64,000 bases of DNA. Origin: Candidula unifasciata. Its lineage: Eukaryota; Mollusca; Gastropoda; Stylommatophora; Geomitridae. Of this stretch, positions 35,085 through 45,696 are shown piece after piece. Both the position numbers and the translations under genes were made by a program. Within the stretch, counting starts at the first letter, position 1. Each line of letters starts with the position of its first letter. Where the stretch lies: the NCBI GenBank assembly GCA_905116865.2, contig CAJHNH020000551.1, forward strand, positions 182,501 through 246,500, in the 5' to 3' direction. The notes beneath the pieces were generated by a model. That model saw nothing but the letters and a program-made list of their open reading frames with translations. It was not told where the DNA came from and did no database searches.

Positions 35085-38000
35085 GCATGTTAGAGATATG
35101 AGAACTGATGAATGTAGTGAGAGATATGAGAACTGAGGTATGTCGTGAGAGATATGAGAACAGAGGCATGTAATGAGAGATATGAGAACTGATGCATGTA
35201 ATGAGAGATATGAGAACTGATGCATGTCGTGAGAGATATGAGAACTGAGGCATGTAATGAGAGATATGAGAACTGATGCATGTAATGAGAGATATGAGAA
35301 CTGATGCATGTAATGAGAGATATGAGAACTGAGGCATGTAATGAGAGATATGAGAACTGATGCATGTAGCGAGAGATATGAGAACTGAGGCATGTAATGA
35401 GAGATATGAGAACTGATGCATGTAGTGAGAGATATGAGAACTGATGCATGTAATGAGAGATATGAGAACTGAGGCATGTAATGAGAGATATGAGAACTGA
35501 GGCATGTAATGAGAGATATGAGAACTGAGGCATGTAATGAGAGATATGAGAACTGAGGCATGTAATGAGAGATATGAGAACTGATGCATGTAATGAGAGA
35601 TATGAGAACTGATGCATGTAGTGAGAGATATGAGAACTGATGCATGTAATGAGAGATATGAGAACTGAGGCATGTAATGAGAGATATGAGAACTGATGCA
35701 TGTAATGAGAGATATGAGAACTGAGGTATGTAGTGAGAGATATGAGAACTGATGCATGTAGTGAGAGATATGAGAACTGATGCATGTAGTGAGAGATATG
35801 AGAACTGATGCATGTAATGAGAGATATGAGAACTGATGCATGTAGTGAGAGATATGAGAACTGATGCATGTAATGAGAGATATGAGAACTGATGCATGTA
35901 ATGAGAGATATGAGAACTGAGGTATGTAGTGAGAGATATGAGAACTGATGCATATAATGAGAGATATGAGAACTGAGGTATGTAGTGAGAGATATGAGAA
36001 CTGAGGCATGTCGTAAGAGATATGAGAACTGAGGTATGTCGTGAGAGATATGAGAACTGAGGTATGTCGTGAGAGATATGAGAACTGAGGTATGTCGTGA
36101 GAGATATGAGAACTGAGGTATGTCGTGAGAGATATGAGAACTGAGGCATGTAGTGAGAGATATGAGAACTGATGCATGTAATGAGAGATATGGGAACTGA
36201 TGCATGTAGTGAGAGATATGAGAACTGATGCATGTCGTGAGAGATATGAGAACTGAGGCATGTAATGAGAGATATGAGAACTGATGCATGTAGTGAGAGA
36301 TATGAGAACTGATGCATGTAATGAGAGATATGAGAACTGAGGTATGTAGTGAGAGATATGAGAACTGATGCATGTAGTGAGAGATATGAGAACTGATGCA
36401 TGTAGTGAGAGATATGAGAACTGAGGTATGTCGTGAGAGATATGAGAACTGAGGTATGTAGTGAGAGATATGAGAACTGATGCATGTAATGAGAGATATG
36501 AGAACTGAGGCATGTAGTGAGAGATATGAGAACTGAGGCATGTCGTGAGAGATATGATAACTGATGCATGTCGTGAGAGATATGAGAACTGATGCATGTC
36601 GTGAGAGATATGAGAACTGAGGCATGTAGTGAGAGATATGAGAACTGATGCATGTAATGAGAGATTTGAGAACTGATGCATGTAATGAGAAATATGAGAA
36701 CTGATGCATGTAATGAGAGATAAGAGAACTGAGCCATGTAGTGAGAGATATGAGAACTGAGGCATGTCGTGGGAGGTATGATAACTGATGCATATCGTGA
36801 GAGATATAAGAACTGAGGCATGTCGTGAGATATATGAGAACTGAGGTATGTCGTGAGAGATATGAGAACTGAGGTATGTCGTGAGAGATATGAGAACTGA
36901 GGTATGTCGTGAGAGATATGAGAACTGAGGTATGTCGTGAGAGATATGAGAACTGAGGCATGTAGTGAGAGATATGAGAACTGATGCATGTAATGAGAGA
37001 TATGAGAACTGATGCATGTAGTGAGAGATATGAGAACTGATGCATGTCGTGAGAGATATGAGAACTGAGGCATGTCGTGAGAGATATGAGAACTGAGGCA
37101 TGTAGTGGGAGATATGAAAACTGAGGCATGTCGTGAGAGATATGAGAACTGAGGTATGTAGTTAGAGAAATGAGAACTGAAGCATGTCGTGAGAGATATG
37201 AGAACTGAGGCATGTCGTGATGGATATGAGAACTGAGGCATGTAGTGGGAGATATGAGAACTGAGGCATGTCGTGAGAGATATGAGAACTGATGCATGTA
37301 ATGAGAGATATGAGAACTGATGCATGTAGTGAGAGATATGAGAACTGATGCATGTAATGAGAGATATGAGAACTGAGGTATGTAGTGAGAGATATGAGAA
37401 CTGATGCATGTAGTGAGAGATATGAGAACTGATGCATGTAGTGAGAGATATGAGAACTGAGGTATGTCGTGGGAGATATGAGAACTGAGGTATGTAGTGA
37501 GAGATATGAGAACTGATGCATGTAATGAGAGATATGAGAACTGAGGCATGTAGTGAGAGATATGAGAACTGAGGCATGTCGTGAGAGATATGAGAACTGA
37601 TGCATGTCGTGAGAGATATGAGAACTGATGCATGTCGTGAGAGATATGAGAACTGAGGCATGTAGTGAGAGATATGAGAACTGATGCATGTAATGAGAGA
37701 TATGAGAACTGATGCATGTAATGAGAAATATGAGAACTGATGCATGTAATGAGAGATATGAGAACTGAGCCATGTAGTGAGAGATATGAGAACTGAGGCA
37801 TGTCGTGGGAGGTATGATAACTGATGCATGTCGTGAGAGATATAGGAACTGAGGCATGTCGTGAGATATATGAGAACTGAGGTATGTCGTGAGAGATATG
37901 AGAACTGAGGTATGTCGTGAGAGATATGAGAACTGAGGTATGTCGTGAGAGATATGAGAACTGAGGTATGTCGTGAGAGATATGAGAACTGAGGCATGTA

Positions 38001-39625
38001 GTGAGAGATATGAGAACTGATGCATGTAATGAGAGATATGAGAACTGATGCATGTAGTGAGAGATATGAGAACTGATGCATGTCGTGAGAGATATGAGAA
38101 CTGAGGCATGTCGTGAGAGATATGAGAACTGAGGCATGTAGTGGGAGATATGAGAACTGAAGCATGTCGTGAGAGATATGAGAACTGAGGTATGTAGTTA
38201 GAGAAATGAGAACTGAGGCATGTCGTGGGAGATATGAGAACTGAGGCATGTAGTGGGAGATATGAGAACTGAGGCATGTAGTGGGAGATATGAGAACTGA
38301 GGTATGTCGTGGGAAATATGAGAACTGAGGTATGTAGTGAGAGATATGAGAACTGAGGTATGTCGTGAGAGAAATGAGAACTGAGGTATGTAGTGAGAGA
38401 TATGAGAACTGAGGCATGTCGTGAGAGGTATGAGAACTGAGGCATGTCGTGAGAGATATGAGAACTGAGGCATGTCGTGAGAGATATGAGAACTGAGGCA
38501 TGTAGTGAGAGATATGAGAACTGATGCATGTAGTGAGAGATATGAGAACTGATGCATGTCGTGAGAGATATGAGAACTGAGGCATGTAGTGAGAGATATG
38601 AGAACTGATGCATGTAATGAGAGATATGAGAACTGATGCATGTAATGAGAAATATGAGAACTGATGCATGTAATGAGAGATATGAGAACTGAGCCATGTA
38701 GTGAGAGATATGAGAACTGAGGCATGTCGTGGGAGGTATGATAACTGATGCATGTCGTGAGAGATATAAGAACTGAGGCATGTCGTGAGATATATGAGAA
38801 CTGAGGTATGTCGTGAGAGATATGAGAACTGAGGTATGTCGTGAGAGATATGAGAACTGAGGTATGTCGTGAGAGATATGAGAACTGAGGTATGTCGTGA
38901 GAGATATGAGAACTGAGGCATGTAGTGAGAGATATGAGAACTGATGCATGTAATGAGAGATATGAGAACTGATGCATGTAGTGAGAGATATGAGAACTGA
39001 TGCATGTCGTGAGAGATATGAGAACTGAGGCATGTCGTGAGAGATATGAGAACTGAGGCATGTAGTGGGAGATATGAGAACTGAAGCATGTCGTGAGAGA
39101 TATGAGAACTGAGGTATGTAGTTAGAGAAATGAGAACTGAGGCATGTCGTGGGAGATATGAGAACTGAGGCATGTAGTGGGAGATATGAGAACTGAGGCA
39201 TGTAGTGGGAGATATGAGAACTGAGGTATGTCGTGGGAGATATGAGAACTGAGGTATGTAGTGAGAGATATGAGAACTGAGGTATGTCGTGAGAGAAATG
39301 AGAACTGAGGTATGTAGTGAGAGATATGAGAACTGAGGCATGTCGTGAGAGGTATGAGAACTGAGGCATGTCGTGAGAGATATGAGAACTGAGGCATGTC
39401 GTGAGAGATATGAGAACTGAGGCATGTAGTGAGAGATATGAGAACTGATGCATGTAGTGAGAGATATGAGAACTGATGCATGTCGTGAGAGATATGAGAA
39501 CTGAGGCATGTAGTGAGAGATATGAGAACTGAGGTATGTAGTGAGAGATATGAGAACTGATGCATGTAATGAGAGATATGAGAACTGAGGTATGTCGTGA
39601 GAGATATGAGAACTGAGACATATCG
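35085..39625. repeat. 28-bp tandem array, type 2, about 160 copies, with higher-order repeats
   Basis: Units of gagatatgagaactgatgca plus tgtaatga, with variants gaggca, gaggta, gatgca and tagtga, tcgtga, taatga. Rare variants mark higher-order copies: gttagagaaa at 37161, 38197 and 39121, and gagccatg at 36731, 37767 and 38691. Both give spacings of 1036 bp (37 units) and 924 bp (33 units). Three minus frames stay open over kilobases (up to 1492 codons, 28-residue period) because three units make 84 bp and none holds a stop. One frame even runs into the Wnt exon; it is not a protein. Confidence 0.97.
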
Positions 39626-39659
39626 CGACAGGTAAGGGAACTAGGAACTACAAGCTCAC

Positions 39660-39892
39660 CTTTTCTGAGTACTGGGCCAAAAACTGTGTAGTTTTTCTGG
39701 GTGCTGCAATTCCACCTCTCAAATCGAAACTGGCTCTGACACTCAAGGATGCCTCGTTTGGCGCCCTCGCTGATACAAAGGAGAGACTGTGGGTTGCTCT
39801 CGCACACCTGTAACTGCTCGTGTACCAAACCTGGGACCTCGCTACAGGTGTCGTCATGGAGAGAACCGGCCAGGGAAGCAACTCCCAGGTAC
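39660..39892 (-). CDS. Wnt16: Wnt16 N-terminal coding exon (first cysteine cluster)
   Basis: A 233-nt internal exon. Minus-strand translation begins YLGVASLAGSLHDDTCSEVP, continues GLVHEQLQVC..EGAKRGILECQSQFRFERWN and ends CSTQKNYTVFGPVLRK plus one base. ECQxQFRxERWNC is the hallmark of the Wnt N-terminus. The WLGIASF-like start and the ECxSQFRxERWNC form suit Wnt16. NCS and NYT are possible N-glycosylation sites. The acceptor is TTTTTCCTCAG|G at 39894-39893 with a good pyrimidine tract; the donor is AAAAG|GTGAGC at 39659. The final G joins GT of exon 10436-10547 into a Gly codon. Wnt16 is a secreted, lipid-modified Frizzled ligand. The signal peptide must come from an upstream exon above 39.9 kb, which I could not identify. 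The intronic 28-bp array begins about 35 bp after the donor. Confidence 0.92.
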
Positions 39893-40794
39893 CTGAGGAA
39901 AAACAGTTTTGTAGTAAAACGACAAAGATCATCAGTAAGTAAAACGACAAAGATCATCAGTAAGTAAAACGACAAAGATCATCAACTAAATTACCTTGCC
40001 CGATTTAATCAAGTCTGTGCGATTTTATTTTGGCAATGTCAAACGTCAAAGTGGCCTGTTCAGAAGGGGGGGGGAGGAGGGGGGGGGGAAGTAAAGGGTG
40101 GCCTTTTCCAGAAAACTGTAGGTAGTTGAAATTCCAGATTTGCAGACTGCAAGCGCTTCCCTCCCAATTGGCTTCTAAAGAGCACAGCTGGCGATGAATG
40201 AGAGGCTCGGTATACAAAAATGAGCTCTCGTGAGCAGGAAGTGACGATTCTTTGGATGAGACCAGTATCAGAGCAATATGTATTGGTTCTGCATCTACGG
40301 AAGCCTCTTTGGATGACGCGGAATGCTCAAGTTCTACCCCTGTTTTATCCTCATGGCTGAACATACTTGACAACCCACACACACACACAAACCAGACTAC
40401 AGTTATAGCCGATACTGCTCAAAATAGGTTGAATATGGTCGATTTTTGTGTGTTTTGTTTTCGTAAATGGATGGATGGTTGATGGCTGACCAGCATTAGG
40501 TGGCTGCTCTAGGTCGGTCTTATGTGGGGCATCACCTGTGACCCAGGAAACAAAGATGTCCACATAACAATGAGACTTCAATGTCTCGCAAAACTATCTC
40601 GGAAGGCTAAGCCAGGCAACAAATGTTGAAGTCGGATGTGTCGACCGAAAGGCTCAAATATCGCAGACATGTTGTAAACGGGCGCACGCATTTACGTCTA
40701 TGGATGAACACAGGAGAAGAAGAAGAAGTCTCCGGAAAATATGGCATAGGCAGACCTTCCTGAAGTTGGATACAATGCGCATTGGCTATGAAAG
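39893..40794. other. Wnt16: intron or upstream sequence, no gene recognised
   Basis: Just upstream of the exon is a 26-bp direct repeat (acgacaaagatcatcag-type) in about three copies, 39918-39985. Then comes unassigned sequence with G-rich runs at 40067-40088 and a short CA run at 40377-40390. No signal-peptide exon with a phase-2 donor was found. Confidence 0.5.
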
Positions 40795-40950
40795 CACATA
40801 AAGCGTCCTGTGTGGGTTTCGGGTCCCTATATGTCAGATCTGTACCACGGATATGCAAGCAACACCCAGTTTCTGGAAGTACACTAAGTCCAGAAGTTTA
40901 ATGAACATCTAGAACTTTCCGTCAGAGTTTACAGCCGGTAAGCACGAAGA
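40795..40950 (+). mobile_element. Family D partial copy
   Basis: Shows tgtgtgggtttcgggtccct, then jumps to tcagatctgtaccacggata, agtccagaagtttaatgaac, and gtttacagccggtaagcacg with a GAAGAAGA tail. The middle of the family is deleted. Confidence 0.65.
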
Positions 40951-40973
40951 AGACAGCACCAGAGCTGTAGACA

Positions 40974-41522
40974 TGGCTAGAGCAGTGTTTTCCAACCTGT
41001 TTGTGCCATGCTAGAGCAGTGTTTTCCAACCTGTTTGTGCCATGCTAGAGCAATATTTTCCATCTTGTTTGTGTCATGCTAGAGCAGTGTTTTCCATCTT
41101 GTTTGTGCCATGCTAGAGCAATGTTTTCCATCGTGTGTGTGCCATGCTAGAGCAGTGTTTTACATCTTGTTTGTGCCAATGCTAGAGCAGTGTGTTTCAA
41201 CCTGTTTGTGCCATGCTAGAGTAGTGTTTTCCATCTTGTTTGTGCCATGCTAGAGCAGTGTTTTCCAACCTGTTTGTGCCATGCTAGAGCAGTGTTTTCC
41301 ATTTTGTTTGTGCCATGCTAGAGCAGTGTTTTCCTTCTTGTTTGTGCCATGCTAGAGCAGTGTTTTCCATCTTGTTTGTGCCATGCTAGAGCAGTGTTTT
41401 CCTTCTTGTTTGTGCCATGCAAGAGCAATGTTTTCCATCTTGTTTGTGCCATGCTAGAGCAGTGTTTTCCAATCTGTTTGTGCCATGCTAGAGTAGTGTT
41501 TTTCAACCTGTTTGTGCCATGC
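40974..41522. repeat. 34-bp tandem array, about 16 copies, hAT-end-like unit
   Basis: Units of gctagagcagtgttttccaa plus cctgtttgtgccat. The core cagtgttttccaacctg resembles an hAT terminal inverted repeat, so the array looks like repeated element ends each with ctagag in front. Confidence 0.93.
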
Positions 41523-41740
41523 CTTACCTAAACCTTTCAAAAATTCTCATCCTCTGTATGAACATCACCATAGGGCTAACCTAAACTCTAGACGAGTCAA
41601 TTTGCGAATTACCCCCTTGATAATCAAATTACCCCTTGATAATCAAATTACCCCCTTGATAATCAAATTACCCCCTTAACAATCAAATTACCCCCTCCCC
41701 AACACATGGGGCTTGAGTCCCACCTTGGGAAACTTTTACT
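41496..41740 (+). mobile_element. possible hAT MITE
   Basis: From the last 34-bp unit (cagtgtttttcaacctgttt) to accttgggaaac near 41738, whose reverse complement gtttcccaaggt could be the other terminal repeat. The interior has about five 20-bp repeats of attacccccttgataatcaa (41610-41690). No coding. Boundaries and class are inferred from terminal similarity only. Confidence 0.4.
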
Positions 41741-41794
41741 TGGCTTACTTTGCGGGAAAAAAATCGTCGTTTAGAAAGCATCCCCAAAAAGGTA

Positions 41795-42245
41795 GCTTTA
41801 GGTTATAATTATGACTAGGTTATGTGCGCCATTTAAAAAGGCTTAGCATTGCTGGCAACTAATAATAAAGTTAGTTGCGTATCCTTTACAGGACGTTGCA
41901 GAACCAACCCTCAGCCCCTGGCTGTTGTGTGGTTTCTCTAGGCAATTTACATCCAGTAGTTTGCCATTGCCTTCTGGACGGTCGGCTTTCTTGATACCAC
42001 TGTCGAAACCAACGCAAGGCGCATTGCTCGCTGCTGGGATCGAACCTGGCATCCCGGCATTACGAAGCGAAGCGTTCGCATCGACTTAGCCACAGAGCCG
42101 ACGCTGGCCACCAAGCAGCCCTGAAAAGGACTCCCCAAGTGTTGATGCGATTAAAAGAGACAGACTCAAATACTGTCCTGACCGGTGACGGAGACGTCTA
42201 GCAGCTAGCCAATGGGCGACTCGCTCGCTGGAAAGTTTGTAATTA
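41795..42245 (+). repeat. Family G repeat, split by SINE-F
   Basis: The left flank ctttaggttataattatgac and the right flank agcagccctgaaaaggactc, tgttgatgcgattaaaagag follow the same order as the uninterrupted copy at 10086-10318. Confidence 0.65.
41849..42103 (-). mobile_element. SINE-F, minus strand, nested in family G
   Basis: The reverse complement starts gtcggctctgtggctaagtc (A box) with the B box ccaggttcgatccc, and ends with the gttctgcaacgtcctgtaaa block, as in 17650-17890. It sits inside a family G copy. Confidence 0.82.
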
Positions 42246-42246
42246 A

Positions 42247-42438
42247 TACTTACCCCACCAGGACACCACACCGAGCGATAAACACTCGGTCAAACAAAGT
42301 GCCACCAAGCGGGTGAGCATCACCCGTAGAGATGTCCCGGAAACCCCGTTCAACCGGTAGGTTATATTACGGCCCACGGCAACAGCCATGGAGGGGCTTC
42401 ACAATAACAAAAAACTGCATCCCACAAGGAGACGACTA
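42247..42438 (-). mobile_element. Element E copy, minus strand
   Basis: The reverse complement gives gtctccttgtgggatgcagt, tgaagcccctccatggctgt, ggcctgaacgg-type and cacccgcttggtggcacttt in E order, ending ggtggggtaagt. A short (TA)n lies just beyond. Confidence 0.78.
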
Positions 42439-42591
42439 TATATATATATATATATAACACAGTTCTCTCTCCGGAAGCATTGGGCTGGAGAAAGAAAAAA
42501 ACTTCCAGTCGTGCCGCGAAGAGAGCGACGTTCTGTGTAGACCTACTGATTGATGATGCTTCTAATTTTGGATTTTAAAATCACTGTACCA

Positions 42592-42683
<92 letters not shown>
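42592..42683. repeat. (TAT)n microsatellite
   Basis: About 30 perfect ATT/TAT triplets. Confidence 0.97.
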
Positions 42684-42834
42684 GCGGAAACAGTAGAGAT
42701 GTCTGTCGTTCGTAGAAGAATGCAGAGAGTAATTTAGACCTATATACCATAAAGATGTCTCGAATAAAAAAAAAATAAAAAAATTACGCATTTAAGAAAA
42801 CTGAACGCCTTCATTCTTGTGACGATTCCATGAC

Positions 42835-43045
42835 CCCCTTGTAAGGAAAACAAAAACAGATCCACTGTCTCCTCAGCAAGCATGTCGTAAGAGTCCACTA
42901 ACTGGGAGCTTCGGAGTAATCTTCCCGAAAGGCAAAGAACAATCAGCTGCACACAAATAAACTAGTAAAATAGATGACCTTGACGCGAAGACAAATTGCA
43001 AATGGACAACAACCAGGACTTTCCGTTGAATCCTATAGCCACTGA
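42835..43045 (+). mobile_element. Family D copy
   Basis: Blocks: cccccttgtaaggaaaacaa, agcatgtcgtaagagtccac, aactgggagcttcggagtaa, acaaataaactagtaaaata, and tcctatagccactgaacaaa with a GAAGAA tail. Confidence 0.8.
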
Positions 43046-43149
43046 ACAAAGAAGAAATAGAAGATCTACATGATAATGAAACAAACATGAACAATCTCTG
43101 GGAGCGTGATCAGAAGTAAGAAACTGAAGAAAACCATAATAAGATAAAT

Positions 43150-43490
43150 AAAAGGTAAGCACCATTTTCATGGAAGTAAAGACGGCCGGCGTAATGCTAA
43201 CCACATTACCCACCTAGGGTAGAAGGTCTGTAAAATATGGGCGCTCTTCCCATATGCCCGATACGCCTAAAAAGACGTGAAAAGGAGTCTGTGAACTTAA
43301 AAAAAAACACAACCCGTTTCGTGCCTTCGGCGATTTGTGTGAGTGGTGCTGGAGCTACAGACAAATGGTCACTCAATGGCTGATGCGGTGAACATCATGC
43401 TAGCAGACTTTACTTCCCCGGACATTTCCTGGTACCCACTTAGGCTGGATCGACTTGGGAGTAAAGGTCAACTTTGAAAAACGTAAATTG
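43150..43490. mobile_element. two SINE-C fragments in opposite orientation
   Basis: 43155-43305 (+): gaagtaaagacggccggcgt, taatgctaaccacattaccc, cccatatgcccgatacgcct and an A-rich end. 43315-43490 (-): reverse complement with the ggaagtaaagtctgctagca, gtgggtaccaggaaatgtcc order. They face tail to tail, so a hairpin is possible in principle. Confidence 0.7.
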
Positions 43491-43639
43491 ATGCGGATAT
43501 GAATCATAGGATCTTGATTGCTGTCAGACGAACATTTAGCAGCTATTTGGAGGTAACCGATACACGGTATGGTAACTACTTCTTAAGATTTCTATCTTGT
43601 CTACTGTGTCCTTCTATTTCAGTTCTTCTGCGGCAAGCA

Positions 43640-43965
43640 TCACTTCAGAGGTCCCAGGTAGTTAGAATCTTTTGGATATTTTCTCCACGTGATGCCGGTG
43701 TGTTGGGAAATGAGCAAGCAGATAGACTTGCTGGCTCTGCACCACTTGGTGGTGAATTGATGTATGATAAGTTAGATATTGCGAGGGCGAGTGAACAGTG
43801 CGGAGGCGCAGATAGATCATGACGGTCTAAGGAGAATAGCGCTATGAGGAGTTACAGCGGGATCTGGCCAACGCTCAACACCCAGGGGAATGATGAGACA
43901 GATATACAATCAGACTGAGCACTTATGGGAGTACCCAAAGTGCTGTGATGTCGATTCTTAATTCA
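43640..43965 (+). pseudogene. LINE H RNase H end
   Basis: Frame +: WIFSPRDAGVLGNEQADRLA then GSAPLGGELMYDKLDIARAS. This is the last part of a LINE-encoded RNase H domain (HxGxxGNExADxLA), whose His is replaced here. After a frame break the end reads EHLWEYPKCCDVDS and a stop. The RT part is missing. Confidence 0.82.
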
Positions 43966-44679
43966 ACATTTAACATTCTTTGTACTTCTTTCTGTAACTG
44001 CTTATCAATACACGTCTATTTGTTTATCATATATACGATTCCCACCGCCTCCGGAGTTTCCTAACTATTTATGTTTACTCTTGTGTAGTCTGTTCAAGAG
44101 ATTATGTCGGCAAATTTAAAGATTAGAGAATCGATTTCATCGTATCGGGCTTCATTCCATATGGCTCAGCTTCTCTCTACAGAATGGCTAGCCAGCTGCC
44201 GAAAGTATCGTATACAGCACGAACTCCGTAGCCCATAGATATAAATATTCTTAAAAGCTGCACTATTGAACGAACACAGAAGAGTGAGTAACAAACATAT
44301 GGCCTTTACAGGGCGAAGGTGAGGGCTTATCCGCCCAGCTACAGAGATCCCCAGACTTATTGCCTTTGTATGTGGACTACAGAGGTCACAGACTGATTGG
44401 TTGCTTTCGTATGTAGACTACATAGATCCGCACATTGACTCCCTTCTTTTTTATGTAGGCTACGTATAAGAGGTTGGGGTGGGGAGGGGGGGGGGAAGAA
44501 GTGAGTGGTCTCGAGCGGTCTGGCTTGATAAGGTAGTGGGTGCGTTCACTTTTCAGCAATACCATTAATCTAGTTAGTCGACAGATTATCCTCATCGCAC
44601 GTCGAACCACTCAGTCCATAAGTGCTCCGATCCCGTCCTCAGTAAATCCCGCAGCATGTAGCGACTAAAGACACCAGTT
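43966..44679. other. no recognised gene
   Basis: 44130-44290 weakly resembles a decayed repeat also seen at 32850-33000 and 56090-56260 (ctagccagctgccgaaagta, cacgaactccgtagc). There is a G run at 44480-44495. The rest is unassigned. Confidence 0.4.
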
Positions 44680-44955
44680 CAGTTTTGGCTTATTATTCTT
44701 CTGTGGCTACCCGAGTAGTGTTCTTGTTTGTCGACACCCCGTTTAACATGTTGTTCTTGCAGTTTAACCATGGTTGCAGATTCACAGTTCTCAGCTGGTT
44801 CACGCAAATGTCTTAACTCTCTTAGAGCTTTCAGTATATCAGCCTGGTCCATGGATTGTCTGGCTTTCACAGTAGCCTTACCTGCAAGCGTATCAGCTTG
44901 CTCATTTCCTTGTACCCCGACATGTCCTGACACGAAAATGAAACTAACCAGTAAT
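44680..44955 (-). pseudogene. LINE RNase H fragment, minus strand
   Basis: Minus-strand reading: VSFIFVSGHVGVQGNEQADT then LAGKATVKARQSMDQADILK, followed by LREPAENCESATMVKLQEQH and RRIISQN, stop. The GHVGxxGNExADxLAG block is the conserved end of LINE RNase H domains. It is the best preserved of the RNase H copies and related to family H (shared GNEQADxLAG, DxADI-ALRE). Fragmentary, hence inactive. Confidence 0.85.
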
Positions 44956-44984
44956 CTTTTCTAGCCCAGTACATCTTTAGCGGA

Positions 44985-45590
44985 TCTTGGCTTCCAGGTG
45001 GAAGCAGCTTAAATTGGTTTACAAGTAATGACTTGGGACAAGAACAGGGCGGTCGGCGTGATGTTGACCACATCACTATATTGACCACATCACCATGTTG
45101 ACCACATCACTATGTTGACCACATCACTATATTGACCACATCACTATATTGACCATATCACTATGTTGACCACATCACTATATTGACCACATCACTATAT
45201 TGACCACATCACTATGTTGACCACATCACTATGTTGACCACATCACTAAGTTGACCACATCACTAAGTTGACCACATCACCATGTTGACCACATCACTAT
45301 GTTGACCACATCACTATATTGACCACATCACCATATTGACCACATCACTATTTTGACCACATCACTATATTGACCACATCACTATATTGACCACATCACT
45401 ATGTTGACCACATCACTATATTGACCACATCACTAAGGTGACCACATCACTAAGATGACCATATCACTAAGGTGACCACATCACTAAGTTGACCACATCA
45501 TTATTCTGACAGTCGACCGCTAATTGGTCTACAAAAGTGTGAGACTAGTAACGATTTGTCCAATACTCTACTACAGCAAAATCCAATCGG
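44985..45590 (+). mobile_element. SINE-C copy expanded by an internal array
   Basis: The left part has cttggcttccaggtggaagc, gggcggtcggcgtgatgttg; the right part resumes with ctaattggtctacaaaagtg, the SINE-C segment that normally follows the accacatcaccca block by a few bases. Between them lies a 17-bp array whose unit equals that very block. Confidence 0.75.
45063..45507. repeat. 17-bp tandem array inside a SINE, about 26 copies
   Basis: Units of gttgaccacatcactat with t/g and a/g variants. The unit equals the SINE-C body segment gatgttgaccacatcac plus a few bases, so it arose by local expansion of the SINE. Confidence 0.95.
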
Positions 45591-45599
45591 AAATCGGTG

Positions 45600-45690
45600 G
45601 GTGATCTGCCGGCCGCCTTTACTGCCTAGAATTTAATCTGGTACTCATTTAAGACTGGGTCAACAGGGAAACTTATGTCATTTTTGAAAA
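45600..45690 (-). mobile_element. SINE-C body fragment
   Basis: The reverse complement shows gacccagtcttaaatgagta, ccagattaaattctaggcag, taaaggcggccggcagatc. A GAA tract follows directly. Confidence 0.7.
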
Positions 45691-45696
45691 AATGAA

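Noticed and set aside
35031..39509. Minus-strand open frame of 1492 codons with 28-residue repeats
   Set aside because: It is the 28-bp satellite read through; all three minus frames are open for the same reason, and no splice or start signals support a protein.
37162..39975. Long minus frame fusing the Wnt exon to the repeat protein
   Set aside because: The frame runs through a clear donor (AAAAG|GTGAGC) into intronic satellite, and through the acceptor upstream; the exon alone is the coding part.
40005..40388. Candidate Wnt16 signal-peptide exon
   Set aside because: A GGGCAAG|GTAATT donor-like site exists near 39995, but the frame has a stop before it, no signal peptide, and a phase that does not fit the next exon.
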